Assembly: GCF_014195635.1 (NCBI RefSeq)
Contig: NZ_JACICC010000008.1
Span: forward strand, 62,001 to 126,000
Direction: 5' to 3'
DNA: 64,000 nucleotides
Source of the DNA: Pseudochelatococcus contaminans
GTDB taxonomy: Bacteria > Pseudomonadota > Alphaproteobacteria > Rhizobiales > Beijerinckiaceae
The translations under genes and the position numbers were made by a program. The notes under the pieces were generated by a model, which saw only the letters and a list, made by a program, of their open reading frames with translations, was not told where the DNA came from and searched no databases. Positions within the stretch are counted from its first letter, which is position 1, and each line of letters begins with the position of its first letter. Positions 42,732 to 50,679 of the stretch are shown one piece after another.

Positions 42732-43623
42732 AGCCAAACCTCTTGCGGCTCCACGCCTGGATCAGATTGATGAGCAGCAGCACCGAAAACGAGATCATCA
42801 ACATCACCGTCGCAATGGCTGTCGCGCCGGTGTAGTCGAACTCTTCAAGCTTGATCACAATGAGCAGCGGCGCGATTTCGGACACGTAAGGCAGGTTGCC
42901 GGCGATAAAAATCACGGAGCCGTATTCGCCAACCGCCCGCGCGAACGCCAGCGCAAGTCCGGTCAAGATAGCCGGGATAAGCGGCGGCAACAGCACCCGC
43001 CACACGGTCTGCCCGCGGCGGGCGCCCAGCGTGGCGGAGGCCTCTTCCAGCTCACGGTCGATCTCTGCGATCAGCGGCTGCACCATGCGCACCGTGAACG
43101 GGATGCTGACGAAGACCAGCGCGATGAAAATGCCGATGGGCGTATAGGCGATGCGAATGCCATAAGGCGCGAACAGGCTGCCGATGACGCCGTTCTGCGC
43201 ATAAATCGCCGACAGCGCAATACCGGCAACGGCAGTGGGCAAGGCGAAGGGCAGATCGACCGCCGCATCAAGAAGACGCCGGCCCGGAAACCTGTAACGC
43301 GTCAACACCCAGGCGATGACGAGACCGAACACCGCCGAGAAAGTCGCCGCGAGCGCCGAGGTGCCAAAGCTCAACTTCAAAGCGGCGGCCACGCGCTCGT
43401 TCGTCGCAACCGCCCAGAGGCCGGCAAGACCGATGTCGGACGCCCGCAAGATCAACCCGCCAAGCGGGATCAGCACGATCAGACCGAGATAAAGAATGGT
43501 GTAGCCGAACGCGAACCCGAACCCCGGAATAACGCTGGGCGCGGGAAAGCGCGACAGGGACACGCGCCGCGCGCCGCCTCCGGCCTGGTTCTTTCCCGAT
43601 GTTGCTGGTGATGTTGCGGACAT
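42724..43623 (-). CDS. cysT: Sulfate ABC transporter permease CysT (CysU)
   Basis: Partner permease of CysW. 299 residues from [20 protein letters not shown]. About six hydrophobic helices starting with [20 protein letters not shown], and the permease loop [20 protein letters not shown]. The ATG at 43623 fits the family; the frame extends 15 codons upstream. 222 nt separate it from cysP; that gap contains no convincing gene. Confidence 0.94.
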   Translation of the reverse strand: MSATSPATSGKNQAGGGARRVSLSRFPAPSVIPGFGFAFGYTILYLGLIVLIPLGGLILRASDIGLAGLWAVATNERVAAALKLSFGTSALAATFSAVFGLVIAWVLTRYRFPGRRLLDAAVDLPFALPTAVAGIALSAIYAQNGVIGSLFAPYGIRIAYTPIGIFIALVFVSIPFTVRMVQPLIAEIDRELEEASATLGARRGQTVWRVLLPPLIPAILTGLALAFARAVGEYGSVIFIAGNLPYVSEIAPLLIVIKLEEFDYTGATAIATVMLMISFSVLLLINLIQAWSRKRFGYV

Positions 43624-43845
43624 GGCAACGACTTTCAACACGCCGATTGATGAATACGGCACAAACAAAAAACAGTTCCGCCGCGCGCATAGCCGCCATC
43701 GAGCCCCATTTCGGGACGGTCAGACCTCTGATTTCCGGGAACATAAAGTTCGCAAGAAATGCTTCGATTCGGCCTCTCAATGTCGACACGCGCTGCGGCG
43801 GCCGTTCATGAACCGGGAAGGCTAAGCACCTCCCCGGCAGATCGA

Positions 43846-44913
43846 TCAGCGCTGGGCGATTTCCTTGCTTATCTCGTCAAACACCGATCCGTCGCCGAAG
43901 AAGCGCTTCTGAATCGTTTCCCAATCGCCGAACTTGTCCTCGGCACGGAAGAGCTGCAACTCCTCGAACTTCGGCACTTCACCCGTCACCGTCTCGGGGC
44001 GCGAGGGGCGATACCAGTTCTGCGCAATAACGGTCTGCGCCTCGGGCGAGTAGAGGAAGTTCAGATAGGCTTCGGCTGCCTTGCGGGTGCCGCGCTTTTC
44101 CACGTTGGCCTCGACCAGAGCAACCGGCGGCTCCGCCGAAATTGAATAAGGCGGCACGACGATGTCGAACTTGTCCGGGCCGAATTCATTCAAAATCAGA
44201 TGAGCCTCGTTCTCCCAGGCAGGCAGCACGTCGCCAAGATCGCGCTGGGCGAAGCTGATGGTGGAACCGCGCGCACCGGGATCGAGCACCGGCACGTTCT
44301 TGTAGAAGTTCGTCACGAACTCCTGCGCCTTCTTTTCATCGCCGCCATTCTGGTCGAGCGCAAAGCCCCAGGCGGTCAGGAAGTTCCAGCGGCCACCGGC
44401 TGATGTCTTGGGATTCGGTGTGATGATTTTCACGTCCTCGCGGACGAGATCATCCCAGTTCTTGATGTTCTTGGGGTTGTCCTTGCGAACGACGAACACC
44501 ACCGTCGAGGTATAGGGAAGGCCGTTATTCGGCAGCTTTTCGCGCCACTCCTTCGGAATGAGCGGCGTTTCGCGCGCGATCAGGTCGATGTCGGAGGCAA
44601 TGCCGAGCGTCACGACGTCCGCCTCAAGCCCCTCGATGACCTTGTTCGCCTGCCCGCCAGAGCCGCCATGCGACGTGCGCACGACAACGTCCTCGCCGGT
44701 TTCTTTCTTCCAATGCTGCTGGAACAGCTCGTTGATCTGGCGATACAGCTCGCGCGTCGGGTCATAGGAGACGTTCAGAAGCGTCGTCTGCGCCGATGCG
44801 GGCGCTGCGCCAGTGAACCCGGCAAGTCCGACCGCCAGCGCCGAAGCGACACCAAGAACCGTACGCCGCGAGACCAGACCATGACCGGCCCGGTGCAAAA
44901 ACTTGTAAAGCAT
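43846..44913 (-). CDS. cysP: Periplasmic sulfate-binding protein
   Basis: Solute-binding protein delivering sulfate (or thiosulfate) to CysTWA. 355 residues. The N-terminus is a Tat-type signal (twin arginine in SRRTVLGVASALAVGLAGF, cleavage after PASAQ). The mature part begins LLNVSYDPTRELYRQINELF, with the HGGSGGQANKVIEGL and DPGARGSTISFAQRDLGD ligand-site segments. The ATG at 44913 has GGAGAGG upstream; an ATG four codons earlier overlaps that SD. First gene of cysP-cysT-cysW-cysA. cysP and sbp products cannot be told apart by eye. Confidence 0.92.
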   Translation of the reverse strand: MLYKFLHRAGHGLVSRRTVLGVASALAVGLAGFTGAAPASAQTTLLNVSYDPTRELYRQINELFQQHWKKETGEDVVVRTSHGGSGGQANKVIEGLEADVVTLGIASDIDLIARETPLIPKEWREKLPNNGLPYTSTVVFVVRKDNPKNIKNWDDLVREDVKIITPNPKTSAGGRWNFLTAWGFALDQNGGDEKKAQEFVTNFYKNVPVLDPGARGSTISFAQRDLGDVLPAWENEAHLILNEFGPDKFDIVVPPYSISAEPPVALVEANVEKRGTRKAAEAYLNFLYSPEAQTVIAQNWYRPSRPETVTGEVPKFEELQLFRAEDKFGDWETIQKRFFGDGSVFDEISKEIAQR

Positions 44914-44959
44914 GGCCCTCTCCATAAACTATAAAAACGATCAACTTAAGCCAATCATA

Positions 44960-45016
44960 ATTATAGAACGTATGCAATCTAAAATCGAACTAAATTTTGT
45001 GAATTGCATAATTTCA
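44960..45016 (-). promoter_or_regulatory. Probable cysP promoter and upstream element
   Basis: A perfect TATAAT -10 (44965-44960) lies about 47 nt before the cysP ATG, with no good -35, as expected for an activated promoter. Upstream, GTGAATTGCATAATTTCAC (44999-45017) is an inverted repeat with 5-bp arms centred roughly 55 bp before the likely start site. Its inner 15 bases nearly match a stretch upstream of cysG. A LysR-type sulfur activator such as CysB or Cbl is a plausible binder. Confidence 0.45.
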
Positions 45017-45150
45017 CTTATTTTTGCGTTTAATTGACAATCGTCACGCTTGCTGAAGGCGGGTCTGGAATGTTTCAACCAATTGGTGTAAAAGGAGAAT
45101 GATCGTCAACATCATTTTAATTTTATAAATTCTATTAAATTAGTATTCTA

Positions 45151-45179
45151 TTGACACTCGCCCCCTTTTGCGCGATAGC
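45151..45179 (+). promoter_or_regulatory. Sigma70-like promoter driving the SAM-II leader
   Basis: TTGACA (45151-45156), a 17-nt spacer and GATAGC (45174-45179) on the plus strand. A transcript would start near 45186 and enter the SAM-II aptamer about 80 nt later. The perfect -35 and ideal spacing support it; the -10 matches only in part. Confidence 0.55.
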
Positions 45180-45267
45180 TTGTCTGTTCGCTCTTGACGG
45201 GCTGCCTCTTGGCGGGACTGAAGTTGCTTCTATACATCCCCCCCTTGAAAGCTGCCGGGAGCGAGCG

Positions 45268-45320
45268 AACCGCGGTGATTTGAAAGCGCAGCTTGCGCCG
45301 CGTGACCAAACGCTAAAGCG
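45268..45320 (+). promoter_or_regulatory. SAM-II riboswitch aptamer with no methionine gene downstream
   Basis: The plus strand reads CGCGG-TGATTTG...CTTGCG-CCGCG-TGACCAAACGCTAAA. P1 is CGCGG (45271-45275) with CCGCG (45298-45302). The conserved TGATTT follows P1, TTGC ends the loop, and TGA..AAA..GCTAAA follows the 3' strand, matching SAM-II (metA/metX leader) aptamers feature by feature. AGCG (45285-45288) can pair with CGCT (45311-45314) as the pseudoknot. The class binds S-adenosylmethionine and hides the ribosome site. Here only short ORFs follow, up to a 76-residue hypothetical protein at 45700. Confidence 0.75.
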
Positions 45321-45405
45321 TCACGAGTGAGTTCGTGGGCTCGATGCGCGCACGGTCGTCCTGTTCTCGATAACGGGAAGCGCGCCTCCATGACAGGAAA
45401 GAACC

Positions 45406-45597
45406 ATGGCACTTTCTTGGAAAATCCAGAACACCGCCTATATGAGCAGTGCAACGACAACAACAGACCTAAAAGTCGCCCTGGGGAACGGAAACACTGG
45501 AAAAATGAGGGATATCACCATCCAACCCGCCTGCTGTCATGCCATCTGCATGATTGCATGGCTTGCGTGTGGAACGCATTGGACCTGTCGGCGTTAG
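45406..45597 (+). CDS. Possible 63-residue peptide after the SAM-II aptamer
   Basis: Short ORF starting MALSWKIQNTAYMSSATTTT with AGGAAAG upstream at good spacing. The C-terminal half has five cysteines (PACCHAICMIAWLACGTHWTC). It is the best-placed ORF for control by the SAM-II element 86 nt upstream. Codon third positions are not GC-rich, unlike the neighbouring genes, so it may be non-coding or the remnant of a decayed gene. I do not recognise it. Confidence 0.2.
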   Translation: MALSWKIQNTAYMSSATTTTDLKVALGNGNTGKMRDITIQPACCHAICMIAWLACGTHWTCRR

Positions 45598-45699
45598 TTG
45601 CAGAGCGTTTTTCACAGGGTTCATCGTCGGGCAGCCAAGGCGTTTCTAATTGGCCCCGAACTTGCATGGTGAAGCCGGTTCATACCGGTGGGAGCTGAA

Positions 45700-45930
45700 A
45701 TGTTCGACAATTATCTGATCGAAGTGTCCGGCAGGCCAGCCGGGATTATCGCACGCGACACGAATGGCTATCGCTTCCATGCTTCGGAAAGCGCTTTCAA
45801 CGATCTCGACGGACGGATCTTCGCTGATCCGCAGACCGCAGAACGCGCAGCGCGCAAGCATCTGGCGAAACGCCGGTCCGCAGGCAGCGGCCGCCGTGCC
45901 ATCGAAGAGGCTGGCCTGATATCGGCCTGA
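45700..45930 (+). CDS. Small hypothetical protein
   Basis: 76 residues starting MFDNYLIEVSGRPAGIIARD, with an Arg/Lys/Ala-rich second half (AERAARKHLAKRRSAGSGRR). No membrane segment and no recognised domain. GGGAG lies 6 nt before the ATG at 45700 and codon use is GC-rich at third positions like the neighbours, so it is probably real. It is the first well-supported gene downstream of the SAM-II element, at about 380 nt. The function is unknown. Confidence 0.6.
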   Translation: MFDNYLIEVSGRPAGIIARDTNGYRFHASESAFNDLDGRIFADPQTAERAARKHLAKRRSAGSGRRAIEEAGLISA

Positions 45931-46211
45931 GCGCGGTTAACGCGATACACGCCATCCGCGGCGCGGGTGCACCACCACAAGGCGGCCATCGCTTTCATGT
46001 GCAATTTGCACGGCGACGGGCCGCCTTACGTTTTCCGGCAAAACCTCAGACCATACTGATGACTGCGCCCTCTCGTGGGCCAATACGACACACCTGTAGT
46101 TTTTCGCACATGGCATTGCCGATGGGCGGTTTGCCCCCGCGTGCAATTGCTTTAGAAAACGGCAGCGGCAATGCTGCCTTTGCGGCATTGTGACCTGTTT
46201 TTCCACGTGGT

Positions 46212-47168
46212 GTGAGAACCTTGGCGTTGCGTATCAATAAGGCGTTTGGCGCCATTCGGAAATTTGGTTCTTTCATCGCTGAAATCGCCATGGTCGGGCT
46301 GGTGCGCGGCGTTTTCGGCGTGCTGCGACTGCTAGGGCCGGATCGTGCCAGCAATTGGGGTGGCAGCGTAGCGCGGGCAATAGGCCCGCTGATGTCCGTT
46401 CATAAAGTGGCGCTGGCCAATATCCGCGCCGCATTTCCCGACGCGGATGATGCACGCGTGCGCGAAATCGCCCTTGGCGCCTGGGAGAATCTCGGCCGGA
46501 CCGGCGCGGAATATGCGCATCTCGACCAGCTTTTCGACTTCGATTACGACAATCCGCGCCCCGACGCGCGTGTCGAGGTTGTCGGCATCGATCACTTCGT
46601 TGCGCTGCGCGATGACGAGCGCCCCGGCATTGTGTTTTCCGCTCACCTCGGCAATTGGGAACTACCCGCCATCTGCGCCAGTCGCTATGGTCTCGACACT
46701 ACAGCGATTTTCCGCGAGCCGAATGATCCGGCTGTCGCGCGAGCGGTGCACGAGGTGCGTTCCCGCACCATGGGCAACCTTCAGGCTGCACGGCAGGGAG
46801 CCGCCTTTGTGATGGCCAATGTGCTGGAAAACGGTGGCCACCTCGGCATGCTGATCGACCAGCACTTCACACGCGGCGTGACGGTGCCTTTCTTTGATCG
46901 GCCAGCGCTTACAAATCCGATCCTCGGCAAGTTTGCGCGGCGATTCGATTGTCCGGTTCACGGTGTCCGCGTCATTCGTCTGCCCGGGCACCGGTTCCGA
47001 ATCGAACTCACGCCGCCTTTGGATCTGCCAAGAGATGCCGATGGCCACGTCGACCCCGCGGGAGCAATGGCGGCAATGACAGCCGTCGTCGAGGGCTGGG
47101 TACGCGAGCATCCCGAGCAGTGGCTATGGATGCACCGGCGCTGGCGCACCCCTGCCAAGCCGCGCTAA
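46212..47168 (+). CDS. Lipid A biosynthesis acyltransferase (LpxL/HtrB family)
   Basis: Inner-membrane enzyme adding a secondary acyl chain to lipid A precursors. 318 residues. The catalytic HX4(D/E) motif is SAHLGNWE near residue 145, followed by the typical VMANVLENGGHLGMLIDQHF and the WLWMHRRWR C-terminal motif. A hydrophobic N-terminal anchor precedes it (SFIAEIAMVGLVRGVFGVLR). The start is a GTG at 46212 without a strong SD, so it is not certain. The specific acyl chain and position cannot be told. Confidence 0.88.
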   Translation: MRTLALRINKAFGAIRKFGSFIAEIAMVGLVRGVFGVLRLLGPDRASNWGGSVARAIGPLMSVHKVALANIRAAFPDADDARVREIALGAWENLGRTGAEYAHLDQLFDFDYDNPRPDARVEVVGIDHFVALRDDERPGIVFSAHLGNWELPAICASRYGLDTTAIFREPNDPAVARAVHEVRSRTMGNLQAARQGAAFVMANVLENGGHLGMLIDQHFTRGVTVPFFDRPALTNPILGKFARRFDCPVHGVRVIRLPGHRFRIELTPPLDLPRDADGHVDPAGAMAAMTAVVEGWVREHPEQWLWMHRRWRTPAKPR

Positions 47169-47493
47169 GGCCGATCTCTCTAAAGTGACTTTCCTTCGCT
47201 GCCGAATTGCGGTTCACTCAAGCCGCTGAGCAAAACCTCAAGGTTAAGGTTGGGCGGAGATTTTGGTCATTTTGCACGCTGACGATGCCGAATCGTCCCA
47301 TAAGCCCCTTCACCAGACCAGCCCCGCGAGGATTTGATCAGTCAGTTTCACCGAGTGGTTCTTCTTTTGATAAAGTTGGTGAGATCGGTAATCTGAAGCT
47401 GCCATCATCGGCTGAGAGGCCCCGTCGGGGCGACGAAGCGTTTTTCACGCATTTGTTAGGCATCGCGCAGGGAAACGGTTGCTTTCGACAGAT
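47169..47493. other. Gene-free stretch between lpxL-like and DUF1223 genes
   Basis: 325 bases on which no credible ORF, tRNA or terminator was found on either strand. A GC-rich inverted repeat GCCCC/GGGGC lies near 47420-47435. It presumably holds the promoter of the DUF1223 gene. Confidence 0.4.
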
Positions 47494-48393
47494 ATGACAA
47501 CAGCATGCACGCCCTCCCCCACAACACTCAGCGCCAAAGCGCCATCTCATCAGATGCAATTGTCTGATCGGAAAGCCGCCACCACAGAGCGCGGCAAAAA
47601 AGGGGCGTTGCTGTGTGGGACTCTGGCGCTGTTCCTTGCCGGCATGGTGTTGCCCGCCGCTGCGCAGCAGGCATCGCAGGCCATACAACTACGAGCCGTC
47701 ATCGAACTCTTCACAAGTCAGGGCTGCGCCTCCTGCCCTCCGGCAGACAACCTGATCAGACGATATGCGCGCGACAACAGCATTATCGTGCTGACACTCC
47801 CCGTCACCTGCTGGGATTATCTGGGCTGGCGCGATACGCTGGCCAAGGATCATTTCACAATCCGCCAGCGTATTTACGCGAAAATCCGTGGATCCCGCAG
47901 CATTTATACGCCGCAGGCTGTCATCAATGGGACAGCGCACATGGTCGGGTCTGACGAAACGGCCATAGGCGGCGCATTGGAAACAACGACCACCTCCGCG
48001 CTTCCGGTCAAAGTGGATATCACTTCAACCGGCGAAACGTTCCGCATCGCAGTGGCAGCCTCCAACACCCGCGAGCGCTCAACGATTCTGCTTGCGCCAT
48101 TCTACCGCGAACGATCGGTTTCCGTCGATGACGGTGAGAACGCCGGTAAACGCCTCACATATACGAACGTGGTCAGCGGCCTCTTGCCGATCGGGCAATT
48201 ACCGTCATCGTCGCCCTCAGCGGAAGCGTTCGTTATTAACCTGCCACGCGCCAGCGCCTTGCCGGACAATACCGATGGATTTGCCATTCTGGTCCAGAGC
48301 GGCAATCCGGATAGACCCGGACAAGTGATTGGGGCAGCGTCCTACATGCAAAACACAAGTCCTGCCCGGACAAGGCACTCTCCGAACTTATAG
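47494..48393 (+). CDS. Exported DUF1223 protein (thioredoxin-like fold)
   Basis: About 299 residues with a hydrophobic signal/anchor at 35-55 (GALLCGTLALFLAGMVLPAA, then AAQQ) and a DUF1223 domain. The CxxC pair sits in FTSQGCASCPPADNLI, followed by TWDYLGW-like VTCWDYLGWRD and YTPQAVINGTAHMVGSD. The family is a thioredoxin-fold secreted protein of unknown role, common in alphaproteobacteria. The start is uncertain: a TTG five codons earlier is possible. Confidence 0.85.
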   Translation: MTTACTPSPTTLSAKAPSHQMQLSDRKAATTERGKKGALLCGTLALFLAGMVLPAAAQQASQAIQLRAVIELFTSQGCASCPPADNLIRRYARDNSIIVLTLPVTCWDYLGWRDTLAKDHFTIRQRIYAKIRGSRSIYTPQAVINGTAHMVGSDETAIGGALETTTTSALPVKVDITSTGETFRIAVAASNTRERSTILLAPFYRERSVSVDDGENAGKRLTYTNVVSGLLPIGQLPSSSPSAEAFVINLPRASALPDNTDGFAILVQSGNPDRPGQVIGAASYMQNTSPARTRHSPNL

Positions 48394-48439
48394 AGAGCCT
48401 TTGACGCCCAGGCATCTGTCTGCACAGCGCACTATATGA

Positions 48440-48874
48440 TTACAGCCCCGCCTGTGCGAGCGCTTCAGGCGATGCGGGGGCAATCTCCACGGATTCGCCG
48501 CAGCCGCAAGCCGATGTCTGGTTGGGATTGTTGAATACGAACCCGGACGACATCTTGCCCACCTGATAATCCATCTCCGTGCCGAGCAGGAAAAGCACCG
48601 CTTTAGGGTCGACGATGAGCTTCACGCCCTTGTCCTCGACCACATCCTCGCCTGGCGCAATCGTCTCGGCGTACTCCATGGTGTATTCCATACCGGCGCA
48701 GCCGCCCTTCTTGACACCAAGACGGACGGCGGCAACCTCGCGATCGGTATTATCGAGAATTTCGCGCAAACGCTCCGCCGCGGCTTCCGTCAGGGTGAGA
48801 ACCTGAAAGCGCGACCGTTTGCGCACCGCGGGAGCGGCGGAACCCGTATCGGAAGCGTTCTGCGACGATGCCAT
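48440..48874 (-). CDS. sufA: A-type iron-sulfur carrier protein (SufA/HesB family)
   Basis: Scaffold/carrier that receives Fe-S clusters from SufBCD. About 144 residues. The three ligand cysteines are in KKGGCAGMEY and ACGCGES. An N-terminal extension of about 25 residues (Ser/Ala-rich) precedes the domain. The ATG at 48874 is chosen over a TTG three codons earlier that would sit on the SD. Last gene of the SUF operon, 87 nt after sufT. Confidence 0.93.
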   Translation of the reverse strand: MASSQNASDTGSAAPAVRKRSRFQVLTLTEAAAERLREILDNTDREVAAVRLGVKKGGCAGMEYTMEYAETIAPGEDVVEDKGVKLIVDPKAVLFLLGTEMDYQVGKMSSGFVFNNPNQTSACGCGESVEIAPASPEALAQAGL

Positions 48875-48961
48875 CGTGAGCAATCCTTCAAAGCAACCCC
48901 GCCAGCATAGTCTGGCGGCTCCCTATAAACATAGGGTCTCCCTCGCCCCGCGTCGAGAGGA

Positions 48962-49333
48962 TCACCACATATCGAGTGCGACACGCGCCTCGTCGGACAT
49001 GCGGCTTTGATCCCACGGCGGGTCGAAAACCATGTTGACCTTCACGCCCTGCACGCCATAGATGGAACTTACCGCCCCCTCGACCCAGCCGGGCATTTCA
49101 CCCGCAACCGGGCAGCCGGGAGCTGTCAGCGTCATATCGATCTCGATTTCGCGATCGTCGCTGATATCGACACGGTAAATGAGGCCAAGCTCATAAATAT
49201 CCACCGGGATTTCCGGATCGAAGACGGTTTTCAGCGCGGCGATAATGTCCTCGGTCAGCCGCTCGATCTCACCTTCCGGCAAGCCCGATCCTACCGGCGT
49301 AACGGCGGAGGCCTTGTTGTCTTCTTCGCTCAC
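48962..49333 (-). CDS. sufT: SUF-linked MIP18/DUF59 family protein
   Basis: Helper in Fe-S cluster maturation. 123 residues with the DUF59 motifs TVFDPEIPVDIYELGLIYRV and LTAPGCPVAGEMPGW, whose Cys is the conserved one. The GTG start at 49333 has GGGGGAG 6 nt upstream; a GTG five codons earlier is less likely. It sits between sufS and sufA, the standard alphaproteobacterial place. Confidence 0.9.
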   Translation of the reverse strand: MSEEDNKASAVTPVGSGLPEGEIERLTEDIIAALKTVFDPEIPVDIYELGLIYRVDISDDREIEIDMTLTAPGCPVAGEMPGWVEGAVSSIYGVQGVKVNMVFDPPWDQSRMSDEARVALDMW

Positions 49334-49359
49334 TGAATTCTCCCCCACATTCCGGCCAA

Positions 49360-50601
49360 TCAGGCGAAAAGCTGCTCGGCTTTCCGCAGTGCCTCAACCA
49401 GAATATCGACTTCTTCCTTGGTATTATACAGCGCAAACGACGCACGGCATGTCGCCGTGGTGCCAAAGCGGGCAAGCAGCGGCTGTGCGCAGTGGGTGCC
49501 GGCGCGCACCGCAACTCCGGCACGGTCGATGATGGTGGCGACATCATGCGGGTGCGCGCCCACCATCTCGAAGGACAGGATCGCCCCCTTCTCTCGCGCC
49601 CGCCCGAGAATGCGCACGGAATTGAGCCCACCGATCTGCTGATGAGCGTAATTACGCAGCTGTTCCTCGTGATTCAGAACCGCACTGCGTCCCAGCCGGT
49701 CGACATAACGAATGGCGGCAGCCAGGCCGATGGCTTCCACAATCGGCGGCGTTCCCGCCTCGAAACGATGCGGCGGCGTGTTGTATGTCACGCCATCGGT
49801 CGTCACCGTCTCGATCATCTCTCCACCGCCGTTGAAAGGCGGCAGTTCCTCCAGCCAGCGCGACTTGCCGTAAAGCACGCCAATGCCCGTCGGCCCGTAA
49901 AGCTTGTGGCCAGTGAAGACGTAGAAGTCCGCATCCAGTTCCCGGACGTCGACAGGCAGATGCACCGCCCCCTGACTGCCATCGACAAGCACCGGAATGC
50001 CATGAGCATGCGCGATCCGCACGATTTCCTTGATCGGCATGATCGTACCGATGACATTGGACATATGCGTGATCGCAACGATCCGGGTGCGCGGCGTCAG
50101 CAGCGCCTCGAACTCATCGAGCAGGAAATTGCCTTCTTCATCGACGGGCGCCCATTTCAGCACGGCGCCTTTGCGCTCGCGATGAAAGTTCCATGGCACG
50201 ATGTTGGAATGATGTTCGGCAATGGAGAGCACGATCTCATCGCCCTCACCGATATAGGCACGGCCGAACGAGTCAGCCACGAGGTTGATCGCCTCCGTCG
50301 CAGAGCGCGTGAAGATTATCTCGTCCGTGCTTTCGGCGTTGAGGAAACCGCGCACGGTTTCGCGCGCATCCTCGAACGCTTCTGTCACCGCATTGGCGAG
50401 GAAATGCAGTCCACGATGGACGTTGGCATATTCATGCTCGTACACGCGGCTCATGGCGTCGATCACGGCCCGCGGCTTCTGGGCGGAGGCGGCGCTGTCC
50501 AGATATACCAGCGGCTTGCCATAGATCTCCCGCGACAGGATCGGAAAATCCCGACGCACCGCATCCACATCGTAGCTGCCACCCGTTACAACGCCGGTCA
50601 T
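49360..50601 (-). CDS. sufS: Cysteine desulfurase SufS
   Basis: PLP enzyme taking sulfur from cysteine as a persulfide for cluster assembly. 413 residues. The PLP lysine is in VFTGHKLYGPTG, the PLP-contacting histidine in SIAEHHSNIVPW, and the persulfide Cys is C371 in RAGTHCAQPLL. This is group II in type, and such enzymes usually need SufE or SufU; neither gene is in the window. Follows sufD with 78 nt. Confidence 0.95.
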   Translation of the reverse strand: MTGVVTGGSYDVDAVRRDFPILSREIYGKPLVYLDSAASAQKPRAVIDAMSRVYEHEYANVHRGLHFLANAVTEAFEDARETVRGFLNAESTDEIIFTRSATEAINLVADSFGRAYIGEGDEIVLSIAEHHSNIVPWNFHRERKGAVLKWAPVDEEGNFLLDEFEALLTPRTRIVAITHMSNVIGTIMPIKEIVRIAHAHGIPVLVDGSQGAVHLPVDVRELDADFYVFTGHKLYGPTGIGVLYGKSRWLEELPPFNGGGEMIETVTTDGVTYNTPPHRFEAGTPPIVEAIGLAAAIRYVDRLGRSAVLNHEEQLRNYAHQQIGGLNSVRILGRAREKGAILSFEMVGAHPHDVATIIDRAGVAVRAGTHCAQPLLARFGTTATCRASFALYNTKEEVDILVEALRKAEQLFA

Positions 50602-50679
50602 CGATCCCTCTCTTCAGGACCGGGAGTCGTACCCGGTCCGGCTACGTCCCAGTCTGCCAGTATGTCCATAAACCCACAT

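Noticed and set aside
43624..43845. Possible small minus-strand gene between cysP and cysT (frame starting MSTLRGRIEAF)
   Set aside because: The frame runs on out of phase into cysT, lacks a convincing SD, and matches nothing known to me.
45999..46011. GTGCAATTTGCAC palindrome before the lipid A acyltransferase as an operator
   Set aside because: Only 13 bp, no clear promoter around it and no candidate regulator nearby; chance cannot be excluded.
47420..47455. GC-rich inverted repeat with a later T run as a terminator after the lipid A acyltransferase
   Set aside because: The stem is short, the T run is about 12 nt away from it, and it is more than 250 nt past the gene.
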